DNA from: Paraphysomonas bandaiensis
Taxonomy: Eukaryota > Chrysophyceae
Direction of reading: 5' to 3'
Length of the DNA stretch: 64,000 bases
Assembly (NCBI GenBank): GCA_965644295.1
Contig: CBFFRP010000146.1
Span: forward strand, 496,001-560,000
Every line of letters starts with the position of its first letter. The stretch's first letter is position 1. Under the pieces are notes generated by a model. It worked only from the letters and a program-made list of their open reading frames with translations. It was not told the DNA's origin and made no database searches. Positions 34,475 through 45,527 of the stretch are shown one piece after another. A program made the position numbers and the translations under genes.

Positions 34475-34970
34475 CCTCAACAAAGTCGGACTCGCACCTT
34501 TTCGTGGTGCTCTGGGGAATAAGTACCGGAGATATTTCTCCGGGAGCCTAACGTGAGTCGCATATATAGTCAGCAGATATTGTCCTGCCCACTCATAGCC
34601 AAATGCTTACGTGGTACAAGGGACACTAATTTGTGTCGCTTGTGTAGACTTCCTTGGGCCTTGAAGAATAAGTAGGCATCGGGGAATGGGCCCACCTCAA
34701 GGGCATCCGGGATATTGGGCTGCCTGCTGAAGTCAAGCATCCGGGCTGTTCTCCTGAAGTCAGCAGATGTCAGGTATATCAACATTCTGCTTGCTCAATG
34801 CGTTTGCTTTGAGTGATAGAGCGAAAGTGTTTGCACCTTGGTGTTGGCGGCAACGCACAAACAGCTTTCGTGTTAAGCACTAGTTAGTTAAATTATTTTG
34901 CTACATTAGTTCTGACACTTACACGCCTGTTGATAATAATCAGACATTCACTACTAACTACTAAGTGTAT
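34475..34970. repeat. dispersed repeat family A, copy 2
   Basis: Second copy of the repeat at 13671-14190, same orientation, with matching start CCTCAACAAAGTCGGACTCG. It has one fewer of the GCATCCGGGA tandem units. The terminal hairpin is kept as CGAAAG (34822-34827) paired with CTTTCG (34865-34870), so the stem changed on both sides relative to copy 1. Weak similarity runs on to about 34970. Confidence 0.75.
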
Positions 34971-35312
34971 TGAATACCATTATATTGTACCAGTAGGCTT
35001 GCGTAACAATAAATTGCTAAGAGTTCACCAAATATAATACCTTACAATTATTTACAAAGCATACAAGCATTGGCATGCAAGCTAGCGTACCAGAGACACC
35101 ACTAGTATAGTGTACATGATGAAATAACTTGTGGATAGTAGAGTTTTCAGCACTTTTTCTTACATTTACTAGAATACTTCTCGATTCATCCGTCTGTATC
35201 ATATCTACCAAAGAATAATTACGCATTGCTTGTTTAGAATCGGGTTGAAGTATGACAAGCCTAGTTTAAAATTTGTAAGTGTAATATAATTTTATTAACA
35301 ATAAGTTTCATG
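34971..35312. other. intergenic spacer
   Basis: AT-rich 3' spacer before the end of the AsnRS gene. Nothing recognised. Confidence 0.4.
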
Positions 35313-37130
35313 CTAAAATTCAGCGCTTCCTTGTGTTCTTGGGAACGATATAACGTCTCTTATGTTCTCAAGCCCTGTAATAAACATTAGCAATCTCTCG
35401 AATCCGAGCCCAAACCCTGCATGTGGGACTGTGCCAAACCGCCTGAGATCCATGTACCAATTCATTTCGTGTGGTTTTAATCCACATTCAATACATCGGT
35501 CCGTTAACACATCCAGTCGCTCCTCTCTAACGAGGTCTATTATTTCAGATACTACAATAGATAAAACGCACCTTTGTGAGCCACCAATTATCTCGCCAAT
35601 CTTCGGCACCAGGATGTCCATAGCAGCAACCGTCTTATTGTCGTCATTGAGACGCATATAAAATGCCTTTATCCCTTTAGGGTAGTTATATACAACTGTA
35701 GGACGTTGAAACACCTATAACTCCTTCATGATATACTCTCATTCCTAATTTTTACATAACTTACTTTTTCGGATAAGTATCTCTCATGTTCAGTGTTGAG
35801 ATCAGCTCCCCATGTAGGAGAGTTAATGAAAGAGGTTTTGCTGTTCAAAGCGGCATCTTGCAACAGATCAATCGCATCACTATAGCTAATACGAACAAAG
35901 TCACTGGCTACTACATTGCCCAGACGCTCACGGAGGCCCTTTTCTCCATGTGGACACTGCTCCTCGAAGTAGGCAAGGTCATCTGCACAATGTTCCAGAG
36001 CATATGAGGTCAGGTACTTAATGAAGTCTTCCTATAAAAACGCAAAAATAAAAAGTCTACATCAGCAATGGTACGATATTTATTGCATATATATTCTCAC
36101 CGCCAACGCCATGTTGTCATGTAGGTTTGCAAATGATATCTCAGGCTCGATCATCCAGAACTCCGCAAGATGCCGAGAGGTGTGTGAGTTCTCGGCACGG
36201 AATGTAGGACCAAAAGTATATACGTCAGATATAGCGCAAGCATGGGTCTCTACATTCAACTGTCCAGAGACTGTGAGCGAGCACCGGCGACCGAAGAAAT
36301 CGTTGCTGTAGTCCACTGTCCCGCTAGGAGTTGTTAAGATGTCGGTCGGCTTGGAGTCATCATGTGGGAGAAGAGTGGTAACTTGAAATTGTTCGCCAGC
36401 ACCCTCGCAGTCCGCAGCAGTTATGAGAGGTGTGTGTACATACACGAACCCGCGCTCGTTGTAGAAGCTATGTACCGCATATGCCATCGCATGTCGGATG
36501 CGAAGAACGGAGGAAAACATTTTTGATCGAGGACGGAGATGTGCCATGTCTCGCAAAAACTCAAGGCTATGTTTCTTCTTGGCCAGTGGATAGAGCTTCC
36601 CCCCAACTTCACCATTTTCACCTCCGTATACAGGTCCAAGAACATCTGCATTCACTACGTGGACCTCGATACTCTGTCCTTTTGCAGGGGACTCAACAAC
36701 TTTCCCTTTAACAGATATCGATGCACCTGCCCCACCACACCCGCGCACCTCATCCATTCCAGTAGAATACTCAGCATCCATCACTAGTTGCAGGCTTTGA
36801 GGGGATGATCCATCGTTAAGCTCAATGAAAAGAAGTTTTCCCTTTTGGGCGGGTCGAACAGTTCGTATCCATCCCTTTATCGTGACCTCTGAGCCGACAC
36901 AGAGGTCTCCTCTGGTTATAATATCCTTCACGCGGCTTCGTCCACGATCCCACTTATACTGCAGGTTGATAGGGGCTGTATATAGTGGCAGAGAGAGGTG
37001 GGACAGGCAAGAATTTATAGAGTCGACACTTACCGGCTGCACTGCACAGCTGTGAGCGGTTAATAGAGGCATACCGGTGCAGCTTCAGACCCTGGAGGCG
37101 GCAATATATTGCAGTGGCACCGCCGCGCAT
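35313..37130 (-). CDS. NARS2: asparaginyl-tRNA synthetase, organellar type
   Basis: Exons 37130-37034, 36975-36101, 36031-35765, 35714-35572 and 35526-35313 give 531 aa. A class IIb synthetase: N-terminal OB-fold anticodon domain ([20 protein letters not shown]), then catalytic core with [16 protein letters not shown], motif 2 [21 protein letters not shown] region, [13 protein letters not shown] and motif 3 [10 protein letters not shown], ending [11 protein letters not shown]. It charges tRNA-Asn with asparagine. Intron 35571-35527 is in frame without a stop, so an unspliced reading inserts 15 false residues in [12 protein letters not shown]. The first exon encodes [20 protein letters not shown], an Arg-rich amphipathic leader without acids, so import into mitochondria is likely; plastid import is possible. 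The sequence is of bacterial/organellar rather than cytosolic type. Confidence 0.9.
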
Positions 37131-37244
37131 CAGTGCAAGTTGACGGAGATAGCCAGGGGCTGTAATGCGTGTGATTGTAATAATAGCATCTGATCTGGAC
37201 AGCACCACAAACCCCAATACATGTCCATTGATAATACGCAGGTA

Positions 37245-37606
37245 ATACATACATACATACATACATACATACATACATACATACATACATACATACATAC
37301 ATACATACATACATACATACATACATACATACATACATACATACATACATACATACATACATACATACATACATACATACATACATACATACATACATAC
37401 ATACATACATACATACATACATACATACATACATACATACATACATACGACATACATACATACATACATACATACATACATACATACATACATACATACA
37501 TACATACATACATACATACATACATACATACATACATACATACATACATACATACATACATACGACATACATACATACATACATACATACATACATACAT
37601 ACATAC
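37245..37606. repeat. (CATA)n tetranucleotide microsatellite
   Basis: About 362 bp of CATA tandem repeat, broken only twice by a TACGACAT unit (near 37446 and 37561). It fills the short divergent spacer between AsnRS (ATG 37130) and the TBL2-like gene (ATG 37740). The long Tyr-Met/Cys-Val and Ile-His-Thr open frames across it are artefacts of the repeat. Confidence 0.98.
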
Positions 37607-37739
37607 CGCAGCATGAGGAAGGAGTTCGGAAGCATGTAGAAGTATTCTTTGGGGGAAGTCGGATACTGCATGCATTTCATATCGATATTGGTGTTAGTTG
37701 CTTCACTAATCGCTCCAATCTTTCCTATCAGTCTCTAAC

Positions 37740-39286
37740 ATGTCAACTTTATTAATTCAAATTCTATCTGCTATAGTTGTTGGGTTCATAGGCTATGCTG
37801 GCTATCTGTTTATTGACTCATACAGACGCAGTGCCACTCCGACTGATGACTCAGATATACAGAATGAGAATAGTGCTTCCAATAAATCTCGACCCAAACC
37901 AGCTCCTAAGAAGGAGACGAAAACTTTAATCAAATCCTCTCAAGTGAATTCAAAATTAAAATGGACAAATGCAACGAATAAGAAGGATCACTCATTGTTC
38001 TTCAAGGAAATCGGCGGCCATACTGTTGGTTCGTGCTGTGTGGCGTTCAGTGCTAAAGGTGACCTTGTTGCATCATCATCCCATGATGGTATGATTCGTT
38101 GTATCCCTGTGGGTGATATCGGTTCAGCCAGTCCGCATGATGTGTACACAAAGGTGGAAGGAATTCCCACCGCAATTTGCTTTACCCAAAATGCGAAGCG
38201 AATTATAGCTGCAGTAGGAGGTAAATTGAAGTTTTTCAGTATCTCAATATCCGACCAAGGAAAGAAGCTTGATCATGTCAAGGATATCGACAGTGGACTA
38301 TGTGCTATATCCAGCGTCCATGTTCTCGACGTGGAGCAGTGGATGGTGGTCATAGCCTGCGGCACTGGAGTAGAATCTAAACCTTGTGTACGGGCGTTTG
38401 ATCAAAAGGGGCATGTCATTGCGGACTTCAAACAAGAGAAGCGAAAGGGAGGACGTGCAGACCGTAACCGTATGTCTTTAGCTCAAACAGCGGTGGTATC
38501 GGCATCTCCTGATGACAGGTGGGCTACTTTTCATATTACAATAGTAAAGATGTTTGTATATAACTTAAACTACAATAGATATATAGCTGTTTATGGACTA
38601 GGTGAGGGTGTAGGAGATGGGGAAGTTGGGGTGTTTGAAGTCGTGCGAGAGAAAGGGTCTGGAGCAGCTACAGGACTACGTTTAGTTTTCGCTCTATCAG
38701 GACATACTTCTCATGTTGTGACTATGGCATGGAGTGTCAATGGTACGTTAGGTTTACTATGTGTTTTAAATATGTGGTTATCGTTTTGGGGTTGGAATAT
38801 TATCTAATTACTACTGATATATATGTCAACTTGTGATTGACGTATTACCAGGGAAGCGTCTAGTTACGTGCTGTGATGATTCTGTCTGGCGACTATGGGA
38901 TACAAGCGTCAGATATAATGAGAGTGACCAGCCTAGACTCTTTTCAGGTACATATCTAATGCAACAATTTAAAATGAAATGTATAGTATCAGTGCATATG
39001 GTAAATGCTTCCCATCTTTTTAGGTCATCAAACACTTCCTGAGGGAGCATTGCCAACTCATGTTGCTATGATGAAAGGAGGCATAGTAGCTTTTGCCTGT
39101 GGCAAAGACCTGTACTTTTGTGCATCTGCCAGCGGAGCCGTATTGGAGCACATTTCGGATGCATGTGTGGCACCTGTTAGGGCGACCAGTGTGTCCGCGG
39201 ATGGTTCACTACTCGCTACTGTAGTGGATAACGTGAAACGCATTGCTTTATGGAGTAGTCCAAAGTGTATAGCAACAGGAAATTAG
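37740..39286 (+). CDS. TBL2: TBL2-like ER membrane-anchored WD40 protein
   Basis: Exons 37740-38518, 38579-38742, 38852-38947 and 39024-39286 give 433 aa, close to animal TBL2 (about 450). An N-terminal signal anchor (LIQILSAIVVGFIGYAGYLF) is followed by a basic, Lys/Pro-rich linker and WD40 repeats from about residue 90 (GHTVGSCCVAFSAKGDLVAS, SGHTSHVVTMAWSVNG, KRLVTCCDDSVWRLWD). TBL2 sits in the ER membrane and binds PERK and mRNA under stress. Assignment as TBL2 rests on the anchor plus repeat layout and length. Introns are 60, 109 and 76 nt, longer than most in this window. The gene is divergent from AsnRS across the microsatellite. Confidence 0.72.
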
Positions 39287-40135
39287 CGAAGTGCCATTTG
39301 CGAACTGATCACGTGTACTGCTCAGTTTTTGGGTATACTTTACTTACTTCGTGGATAATAAGTAACATATGATGCCATGATTTTCTATCACAATATGTTG
39401 AGCATAAAAAGATTTGACGTTATCACTGATAACTATAACTTATCAGGTGATGAAGAGGACATCAAAAGCAGAACGTAATGTGCACATGGCTTGCATATTA
39501 CTTATAAACAATCTCAGTTATCATTAGTTGTCATTCACCAAAATTCTGGTTATCTAAACCTCATACGATCTTATACACTGTATCACTGTATAATATACAC
39601 TGTATACTGTATACACAGTTAATATATATTTCAATTTCAGTACTATGATATATGATACTATGATTGCGATCATCTCAATAGTATTCAACGGTCATAATAT
39701 AAATACCTTAGAACTACAGCTTTAAATTGCTCTCAAACAGCAAAACTCAATACAGCAATTACTATGGATTATGGTGTACTTATATCCTTCTATCATAACC
39801 TCAAAATACATACTGAGTACTCAGTACAGAGTACAGGTCAGCGTCGACCGGACACAGTGAGTGCAAATATACTAGTCTTTTTATACTATATACTATACAC
39901 CAGGGCTATGTCACGAATACTTAGGATTGACCTACTGTATTCATCTGTAACAGACAGGTGTTAGTAGGCAACTATTGATGTTGCACAGATCAGGGGGGGA
40001 TTGTCAAAACAGCAGAAACCGTACGATTAAAGTCATAACTTTAACTCATTTATATAGACTGATATACTACTAAAACTATGCAACGTAGATACAATGCCAG
40101 ACTACAATATTAATATACGAAGCCTACTATAAACC
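39287..40135. other. intergenic region between convergent genes
   Basis: About 850 bp, AT-rich. It holds dense TATACACTGTAT words near 39570-39625 and a perfect 16-bp palindrome TACTGAGTACTCAGTA at 39809-39824. No gene is seen. Confidence 0.45.
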
Positions 40136-41110
40136 TTACCCTTGCATTCCAGATAGAAAGTTATCAAATAAAGCACCCATTGGGCTCAGAGCTTGCCGCT
40201 GCGTAACCGGACGTGGAAGATTAAAAAGCCTGCTTCCTATCTCTCTCATAGCCCTAAGTAATGAGGGGTCATATTGATTCAGAAGTGGCTCGAATCTATC
40301 TACTGTTAATGAATATATCTTTGCCCTATCCACTTTCGCGCAAATATCTGGTGTATCCGCTAGTGCTAAAAGGTCCGCCACAATTGTGCACATTTGCCAT
40401 ATATGGTACGTAGCAACGCATGCCTTCTCCTGTATAGTGCTTGGGGGAGTAGCGAGAGTCATCTCGTATGAGTCCATGTACTCATCACACGCAGTCCGGT
40501 GAAATGCAGCTGCCTGGGGAAGTAATCTATTGGCTAGCAGGTATACATACACCCGCACAAAAAACAGAGAATATTCAGAAATATAACCTTCCTGTGCCCA
40601 TTGATGAGCCACTCGCGCCACTCCCTCTATATCACCGATCTCAAAATAGCAATCCTTTGCTGATCTCCACCTTCCACAGCGCTCAAACACCACTGCACAA
40701 CAGGTCGACAACTCATACAAGCATCGCTCCTTTCGTAACTTTGCTATCTTCTGATGACTAATAAATTCGCGCAATGGAGAATAAATGCTGTCCAAGAACT
40801 TCAACGCATTGTCATGTGTCATACAAGAGATAGTACGCAACACATTATTCAAATTGCTCTGCTCCTCATCCAAATAAAACATACCACTGCTCAGAAACCA
40901 ATTAAATAGTGTCCCTCCATATTCTATCTCATTATTCTCCAGAAGAACCAGCACTCCTGTCCATACAAGCGTCCAAGACTGACTCTGTGTCAGAGAGTGT
41001 CGTTTCCTTGCAGAGTAGGTCTGGACATATACCAGGGCCTCGTATGGTTGGTGCGCAGATATCTCCGCCACCATCTTATCTCTCAATCTACTGCAGTGGT
41101 CTTCACTCAT
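40136..41110 (-). CDS. GET4: GET4/TRC35 homologue
   Basis: Single exon, 324 aa, all alpha-helical in character and the usual GET4 length. It shows the TPR-like helical repeats of the family, with HQPYEALVYVQTYSARKRHS, GTLFNWFLSS, RCGRWRSAKDCYFEIGDIEG and YLLANRLLPQAAAFH, and a C-terminal LFNLPRP...MGALFDNFLSGM stretch like the end of GET4. GET4 binds GET5 and GET3 to pass tail-anchored proteins to the ER; the golgin-like protein of this window would be such a client. The stop TAA lies in a donor-like GGGTAAGG, but the protein already ends where the family ends. It is divergent from the F-box gene. Confidence 0.82.
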   Translation of the reverse strand: MSEDHCSRLRDKMVAEISAHQPYEALVYVQTYSARKRHSLTQSQSWTLVWTGVLVLLENNEIEYGGTLFNWFLSSGMFYLDEEQSNLNNVLRTISCMTHDNALKFLDSIYSPLREFISHQKIAKLRKERCLYELSTCCAVVFERCGRWRSAKDCYFEIGDIEGVARVAHQWAQEGYISEYSLFFVRVYVYLLANRLLPQAAAFHRTACDEYMDSYEMTLATPPSTIQEKACVATYHIWQMCTIVADLLALADTPDICAKVDRAKIYSLTVDRFEPLLNQYDPSLLRAMREIGSRLFNLPRPVTQRQALSPMGALFDNFLSGMQG

Positions 41111-41562
41111 GGCTGCAGAAGATGATAGGTACTTGACGAAACCAGATGATGTGATGCTGTCTATCTGTCTATATATGCTTCACTTGTATGTGGGGTTTCT
41201 ATGTGTATGTACTGCATATACAGAGTATTGATATACAGGATATCGTATACGGTATAGGTATACCAATATACTGCTATACTGCACAATTCCTGCAGTATTT
41301 TCCCTACAACTGTACAGTGTGGTACTGTACCATTAATCACCACTCTACTGTATAGTGGTATAGCCAACACTGCTGATAATACATACGGTGAGGTGTCTAC
41401 TTCCTGTACAGTGCTGCTGTAGAGTGTATATGTATAGAGATCTATCATATGTGCTGGGCATATACATACCTGTGCAATATATGCATATCATATCGCCCTC
41501 CATACCACATAATGATCTTATTCCATCTGTAGGACTAGTTAACACATTCACATCTCAATACA
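41111..41562. promoter_or_regulatory. divergent promoter region GET4 / F-box-TMEM
   Basis: Spacer between divergent genes, dense in GTATAC-type words. ATACTGCTATACTGC lies near 41268 and TGCTGCTGTAGAG near 41412, both variants of the shared word. Confidence 0.45.
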
Positions 41563-43207
41563 ATGAGTGATAATGAAGCTCATGAGTGGAACTCAGAAGA
41601 CATGGAGGATGTTGATATCCGGGCCAGTGAATCAGGCGATGTGCGGAACTCTTCTTCGACAGTAACAAGCAGACCAGTGGAGTTAGTTCCTATATCCACG
41701 GATAACCTTCAACCCGAGTTTCCAAGATTGGCACATGTTGATAGCCGTCCCATAGTCCTGCACATATTAGAGTATCTTACTGCTGCGGAAATATGCAATT
41801 TGTCGAACGTTTCTCGTAGCTTGTATGTCATCTCACAGGCACCGGTCATCTGGAAGTCGTTATTACTAATGGATTTTTCATTTGAAGATTCAGAGGTGGC
41901 CACGATAAGGGATACACCCAATACAGTTCCTGAACGCTTGTGTAGCAGTCCCATCGACACTGAATTAGCCGTTGCATCAAAGGCCTTTTATGCTCGACAG
42001 CTTAGGGTGGTGCAGAGTCGAATTAACAGAGCTAAGGAAGCAAAGTTGCGCTTACTGCAAGAATGTGCGGTAGATAGGCGAATTCGAGTCGCCGAGTGCT
42101 GCCTTGATTCTCTAATGGTGCGGTCATTTGTCCCACTACCAGCCGGGTGTATTTTTGTCACTTTGCTTATGGTAGCCCTGAGAGCAGACGGCCTTGATGT
42201 TTCGATCTGGTTCTGTTTGCTCCCTGTACTTTTTTTATTGACATACCATCTTTTTACTGTGGGGATAACTTGTTTACTGCACCGGTACCGTCATACGTCC
42301 ACAGCCTCACTGGCTCTATGGACACATCTTTCTAGCCCGGCTCAATACTTTTACACTCATATTGCATCTGAATCGGTTCGTGCCGCCCAAGGAGCCTGTT
42401 TGGTGTCTGTATTGCTGCTACTTCAGATGGTGGTCATCGGCCTAAAAGTGGCTTCTTCTACTCCTACTCTGTTGCACGAATCATTCTCCTGGGGATTAGT
42501 ATTTACCCCTCTCTGGATGATATTTTCCCTGTACCTTTTGTTACCAGTGCTTGGAATTGCGAATGGAAACCCTGGAGCGTATGTAGCTGGCCTAGTCTTT
42601 TTTTGGGTGCCATTCTTTGTTCTCTTTGTCACTCTTGCTGTGAAACTGGATGGCGAGGAAAGTGGACAGCGGAGTGGACGTTTGCGTTTAGCGCTAATTC
42701 TCATTCCTTTCTGGATTATAGAAGGCATTGCAATGCTGGGAACTCTTATTGGATTTTTGACAGGATTACAAAGGTAATCATACGTGGGTAATGGATTGTT
42801 TTATGTGTTTTACTTTTCTCTCTAGGTATTATAGAGGTTTCTTAGACCGAGAAAATCTCCTGGAGCGAGGGGGTACGCGTATGAATCATACCGGGGTAAT
42901 ATAACTTTGTTTCGTAGGAGTATGTGCAGTTTTTTGGTCACTACTGTCTCCTGTTGTTTTGTTTCAAATATTTTTGTGTTTGAGGGATGAGGAGTATACA
43001 AGTGTTAGCGCGAAGGATGCAGTTGCTCCATTATTGTTTTTGTTGGGACTGGGCTTTATATTATCGTCAATGTTTTCATGTATGTACAAAACATCATTTC
43101 AGGTGAGATTCTCCCGCGTTATGAAAGCCTCTTATTTTGTTAAATAGGAATTTCGGCAGCAAAGAGAAATGGAAGCTCCTGGTGTACGAGATATTTTTGA
43201 CGTGTGA
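41563..43207 (+). CDS. F-box plus TMEM185-like multipass membrane protein
   Basis: Exons 41563-42773, 42826-42872, 42918-43102 and 43148-43207 give 500 aa. The N-terminal ~60 residues are acidic. An F-box-like motif follows at about 65-110 (VLHILEYLTAAEICNLSNVS then VIWKSLL). A charged helix precedes about nine hydrophobic segments. These repeat the pattern VALRADGLDVSIWFCLLPVL, LVFTPLWMIFSL and VKLDG...LALILIPFWI, like the Tmemb_185A family (ALRLDG...FAPLW). Exon 2 is only 47 nt and uses donor GTACGC; a downstream GTAATA donor would break the frame. Joining an F-box to this membrane family is unusual and suggests a membrane-held ubiquitin ligase adaptor, by inference only. Confidence 0.68.
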
Positions 43208-44000
43208 ATGCTAGTGTATCATAGTTTTGATAAATATTATGTCTATATTAATCTATTCCTGTTATTTGTAAATAAATGAAATGTTCAGATATTAACACTG
43301 GAATTTATTGCTTTTAATCATTGGCCTGGTTGTAGAATCTTCTCAGAAAGGATTCGTTTTGTTAACATCTTCATCTAATGCCTGATCTCGCCTGTGTGTA
43401 TATTCGTATATTCAATATTCACTACTGGATCAAACATGTTCGTAGCTTATGTTAATAATTTCTGACACAGCTTATTCTCGTATTTACTTCTGAAATGAAG
43501 AGGTGGACAAATATGACCATTTTCTCGAGATATCGAGCCATTAGCTTCAATACACTTATTACTTACTACATATTACATGTCATGTAATATATAATCTTCT
43601 TCGAAGTCAGTTATATCTAATATTATTGTCACTTCATTTTAATGCTTAATATAACAGTTGATATCAGTTTGTTGTAATTTTACTCTTTGAAGGAGAGTAA
43701 AGCTTCATTTTAACTCCTTTAAATATACAATAATTCGTATTACGTGCCTATTGCTGTCATATTATTCTATTCGACTATGGTTCGCAATTTATATTCATCC
43801 AAACCATACTTTCAAACTGCCCATACTCAATATCGCATATTATATATTACGTCAGCACAAACTCTACATTCAGTTAGCTTTGGCTGCTATATATTTATTT
43901 TTCGTTCTCACCTATTCACACAACATCACGGGGCACTCAGCATGTGCGTCATGAAAAGCAACGATTCGATCACAATGACTACGCTAGACCTAGATGAGAT
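43208..44000. other. intergenic region between convergent genes
   Basis: About 800 bp of AT-rich 3'-3' spacer. No gene or repeat recognised. Confidence 0.4.
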
Positions 44001-45069
44001 TTACTTCATCCTAACTTCCGGAGGACAGTGGAGAAGTCCCCCTTCTGTGGTATCGAACTCAAAGGGCTCGTAAGGATCTTCTTCGTACGTGCCACCGAGA
44101 TAAGGGGGCAAGTAGCAAGGGTCAATATCCTTATGAAGCTCCGTCTGGTACGAAGTGCCTAGGAGAGACACTTTCGCCACCGTACTATATTACAAATGTC
44201 AAGCGATGAATCAGAGCAACATCATGATCAAACTAACCGAGTTGGCAGAACAGCCTTCAAGGCCCACCAAAAGGCATTGAATATCCAGGGTGCATTAACT
44301 ATGTAGAGTTTGCTAAGAAGCTCGGGGTAGTTGTCTTGTGATATAGCTGCACGGAATACATTAATTAAAAAAATGGAATTATTGAAAGCATACCAACAAC
44401 AGTACGAGTGATTTCCGACCCTCTGGGACCAATGTGTTCGAGAGAGAGACCGGTTAAGTCTCGAATAGTGCAGGCTTGTAGGATTACACCATAGGGTTCT
44501 GTCAAGGTCTCGCCTGCATCCTTTGCTTTCTGAAGAGCTTCTCGTTCCTTTTTCTCAGCGAGTTGTTCGAGAACAAGAGTTTGATACTCCAGAGTATAGT
44601 GGATGAATTGGATATAATCTTCTCTCTCCACAGAGTCGAAGACGGCAGCGGGTGAAAACGTAGTACGTAAAATCGAGAGCGGGCTGCACAACTTAGTTTG
44701 TGTCTTCCAATCACACACAGTTTGAGGTATCAAAGTAGTTAACTCCTCTCCATGAGGAAACTTTTTTGGTGAATTTTTACCGCCATGAACTATGTCATGT
44801 CTGACTTGGTCAATATTGTTTTCAATTCTCCAGTTGAGATAGTTGCCCAAGTACTTGCAGGCTGTTTCCATGTTGCCAAGATGACCGCGGTAAAATCGGA
44901 GAAGTCTATATTATTAGATTATCAATGCATGCATACATCAAGCACAGTCACTCTCTTACGCTCTGTCTCCGACAACTTCCACGTTTTGCTCAACCTTCGC
45001 CAGTTCATCTTTCATAAGCTCCCGCATTGTTTTCAGGGCCTGCGTTTCCTCATCACTCCAACGCTGCAT
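44001..45069 (-). CDS. Sec14-like CRAL-TRIO lipid-transfer protein
   Basis: Exons 45069-44960, 44905-44394, 44346-44238 and 44184-44001 give 304 aa. A CRAL-TRIO N-terminal helix bundle (LLRFYRGHLGNMETACKYLG) is completed only after splicing exon 1 to exon 2. The lipid-binding domain follows, with CTIRDLTGLSLEHIGP, NYPELLSKLYIVNAPWIFNA and a terminal KVSLLGTSYQTELHKDIDP plus YLPPYLGG. These are the classic Sec14 signatures. Such proteins exchange phosphatidylinositol and phosphatidylcholine or present lipids to kinases in the cytosol. It is divergent from the SNF2-like gene. Confidence 0.87.
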
Positions 45070-45527
45070 TCTCAATAGAGGATTATAAAAACAATAACTA
45101 TTCCTAGGTCTTTTAAATGGGGAGCACTTTGCTAGAAATGAAAGTAAACCGCTCGCTGAATTGCACTCCAACACATATGCTTATACACGAGTATCAACAC
45201 TGCATAACTACCTGTATATGGACCTACTGCTGTAGACTGCTATAGAGTGCTCACCAACCCTTTCACCCTCACATAGCCAATCAAATCGTACTGTGATGAC
45301 AAAAACATATGACTATGAAATACGTCAAATACGCCATAGAACTACCAAATTCCAATATATATCCCAAGTATGGGAGAAGTGGATGAAGTGGTCGTTGAGG
45401 AAGTAAGACTGCACTGGACTTCGCATCATCCAATTCTCTTGAGGGATATTCTTCTATATCCATATATCTATACGAGTGTTGGTGTGTTTGTATCCTCACT
45501 TTAAGTGTTTAGTGTGTTAGTCATACT
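45070..45527. promoter_or_regulatory. divergent promoter region Sec14-like / SNF2-like
   Basis: Divergent spacer. TACTGCTGTA at 45225-45234 is an exact match to the shared word and is about 155 bp from the Sec14-like start. Confidence 0.45.

Noticed and set aside
36954-37680. Long open frames of Met-Tyr-Val-Cys or Ile-His-Thr repeats
   Set aside because: They are translations of the CATA microsatellite, which is free of stops in several frames. The AsnRS start is the ATG at 37130, after the repeat.
40080-40140. Extra 3' exon of GET4 beyond GGGTAAGG
   Set aside because: The protein already ends like the family, and the implied intron would be only about 37 nt, below the size seen elsewhere.
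42896-42917. 22-nt intron in the F-box/TMEM gene
   Set aside because: Too short and it breaks the frame. The 45-nt intron 42873-42917 keeps frame and length norms.
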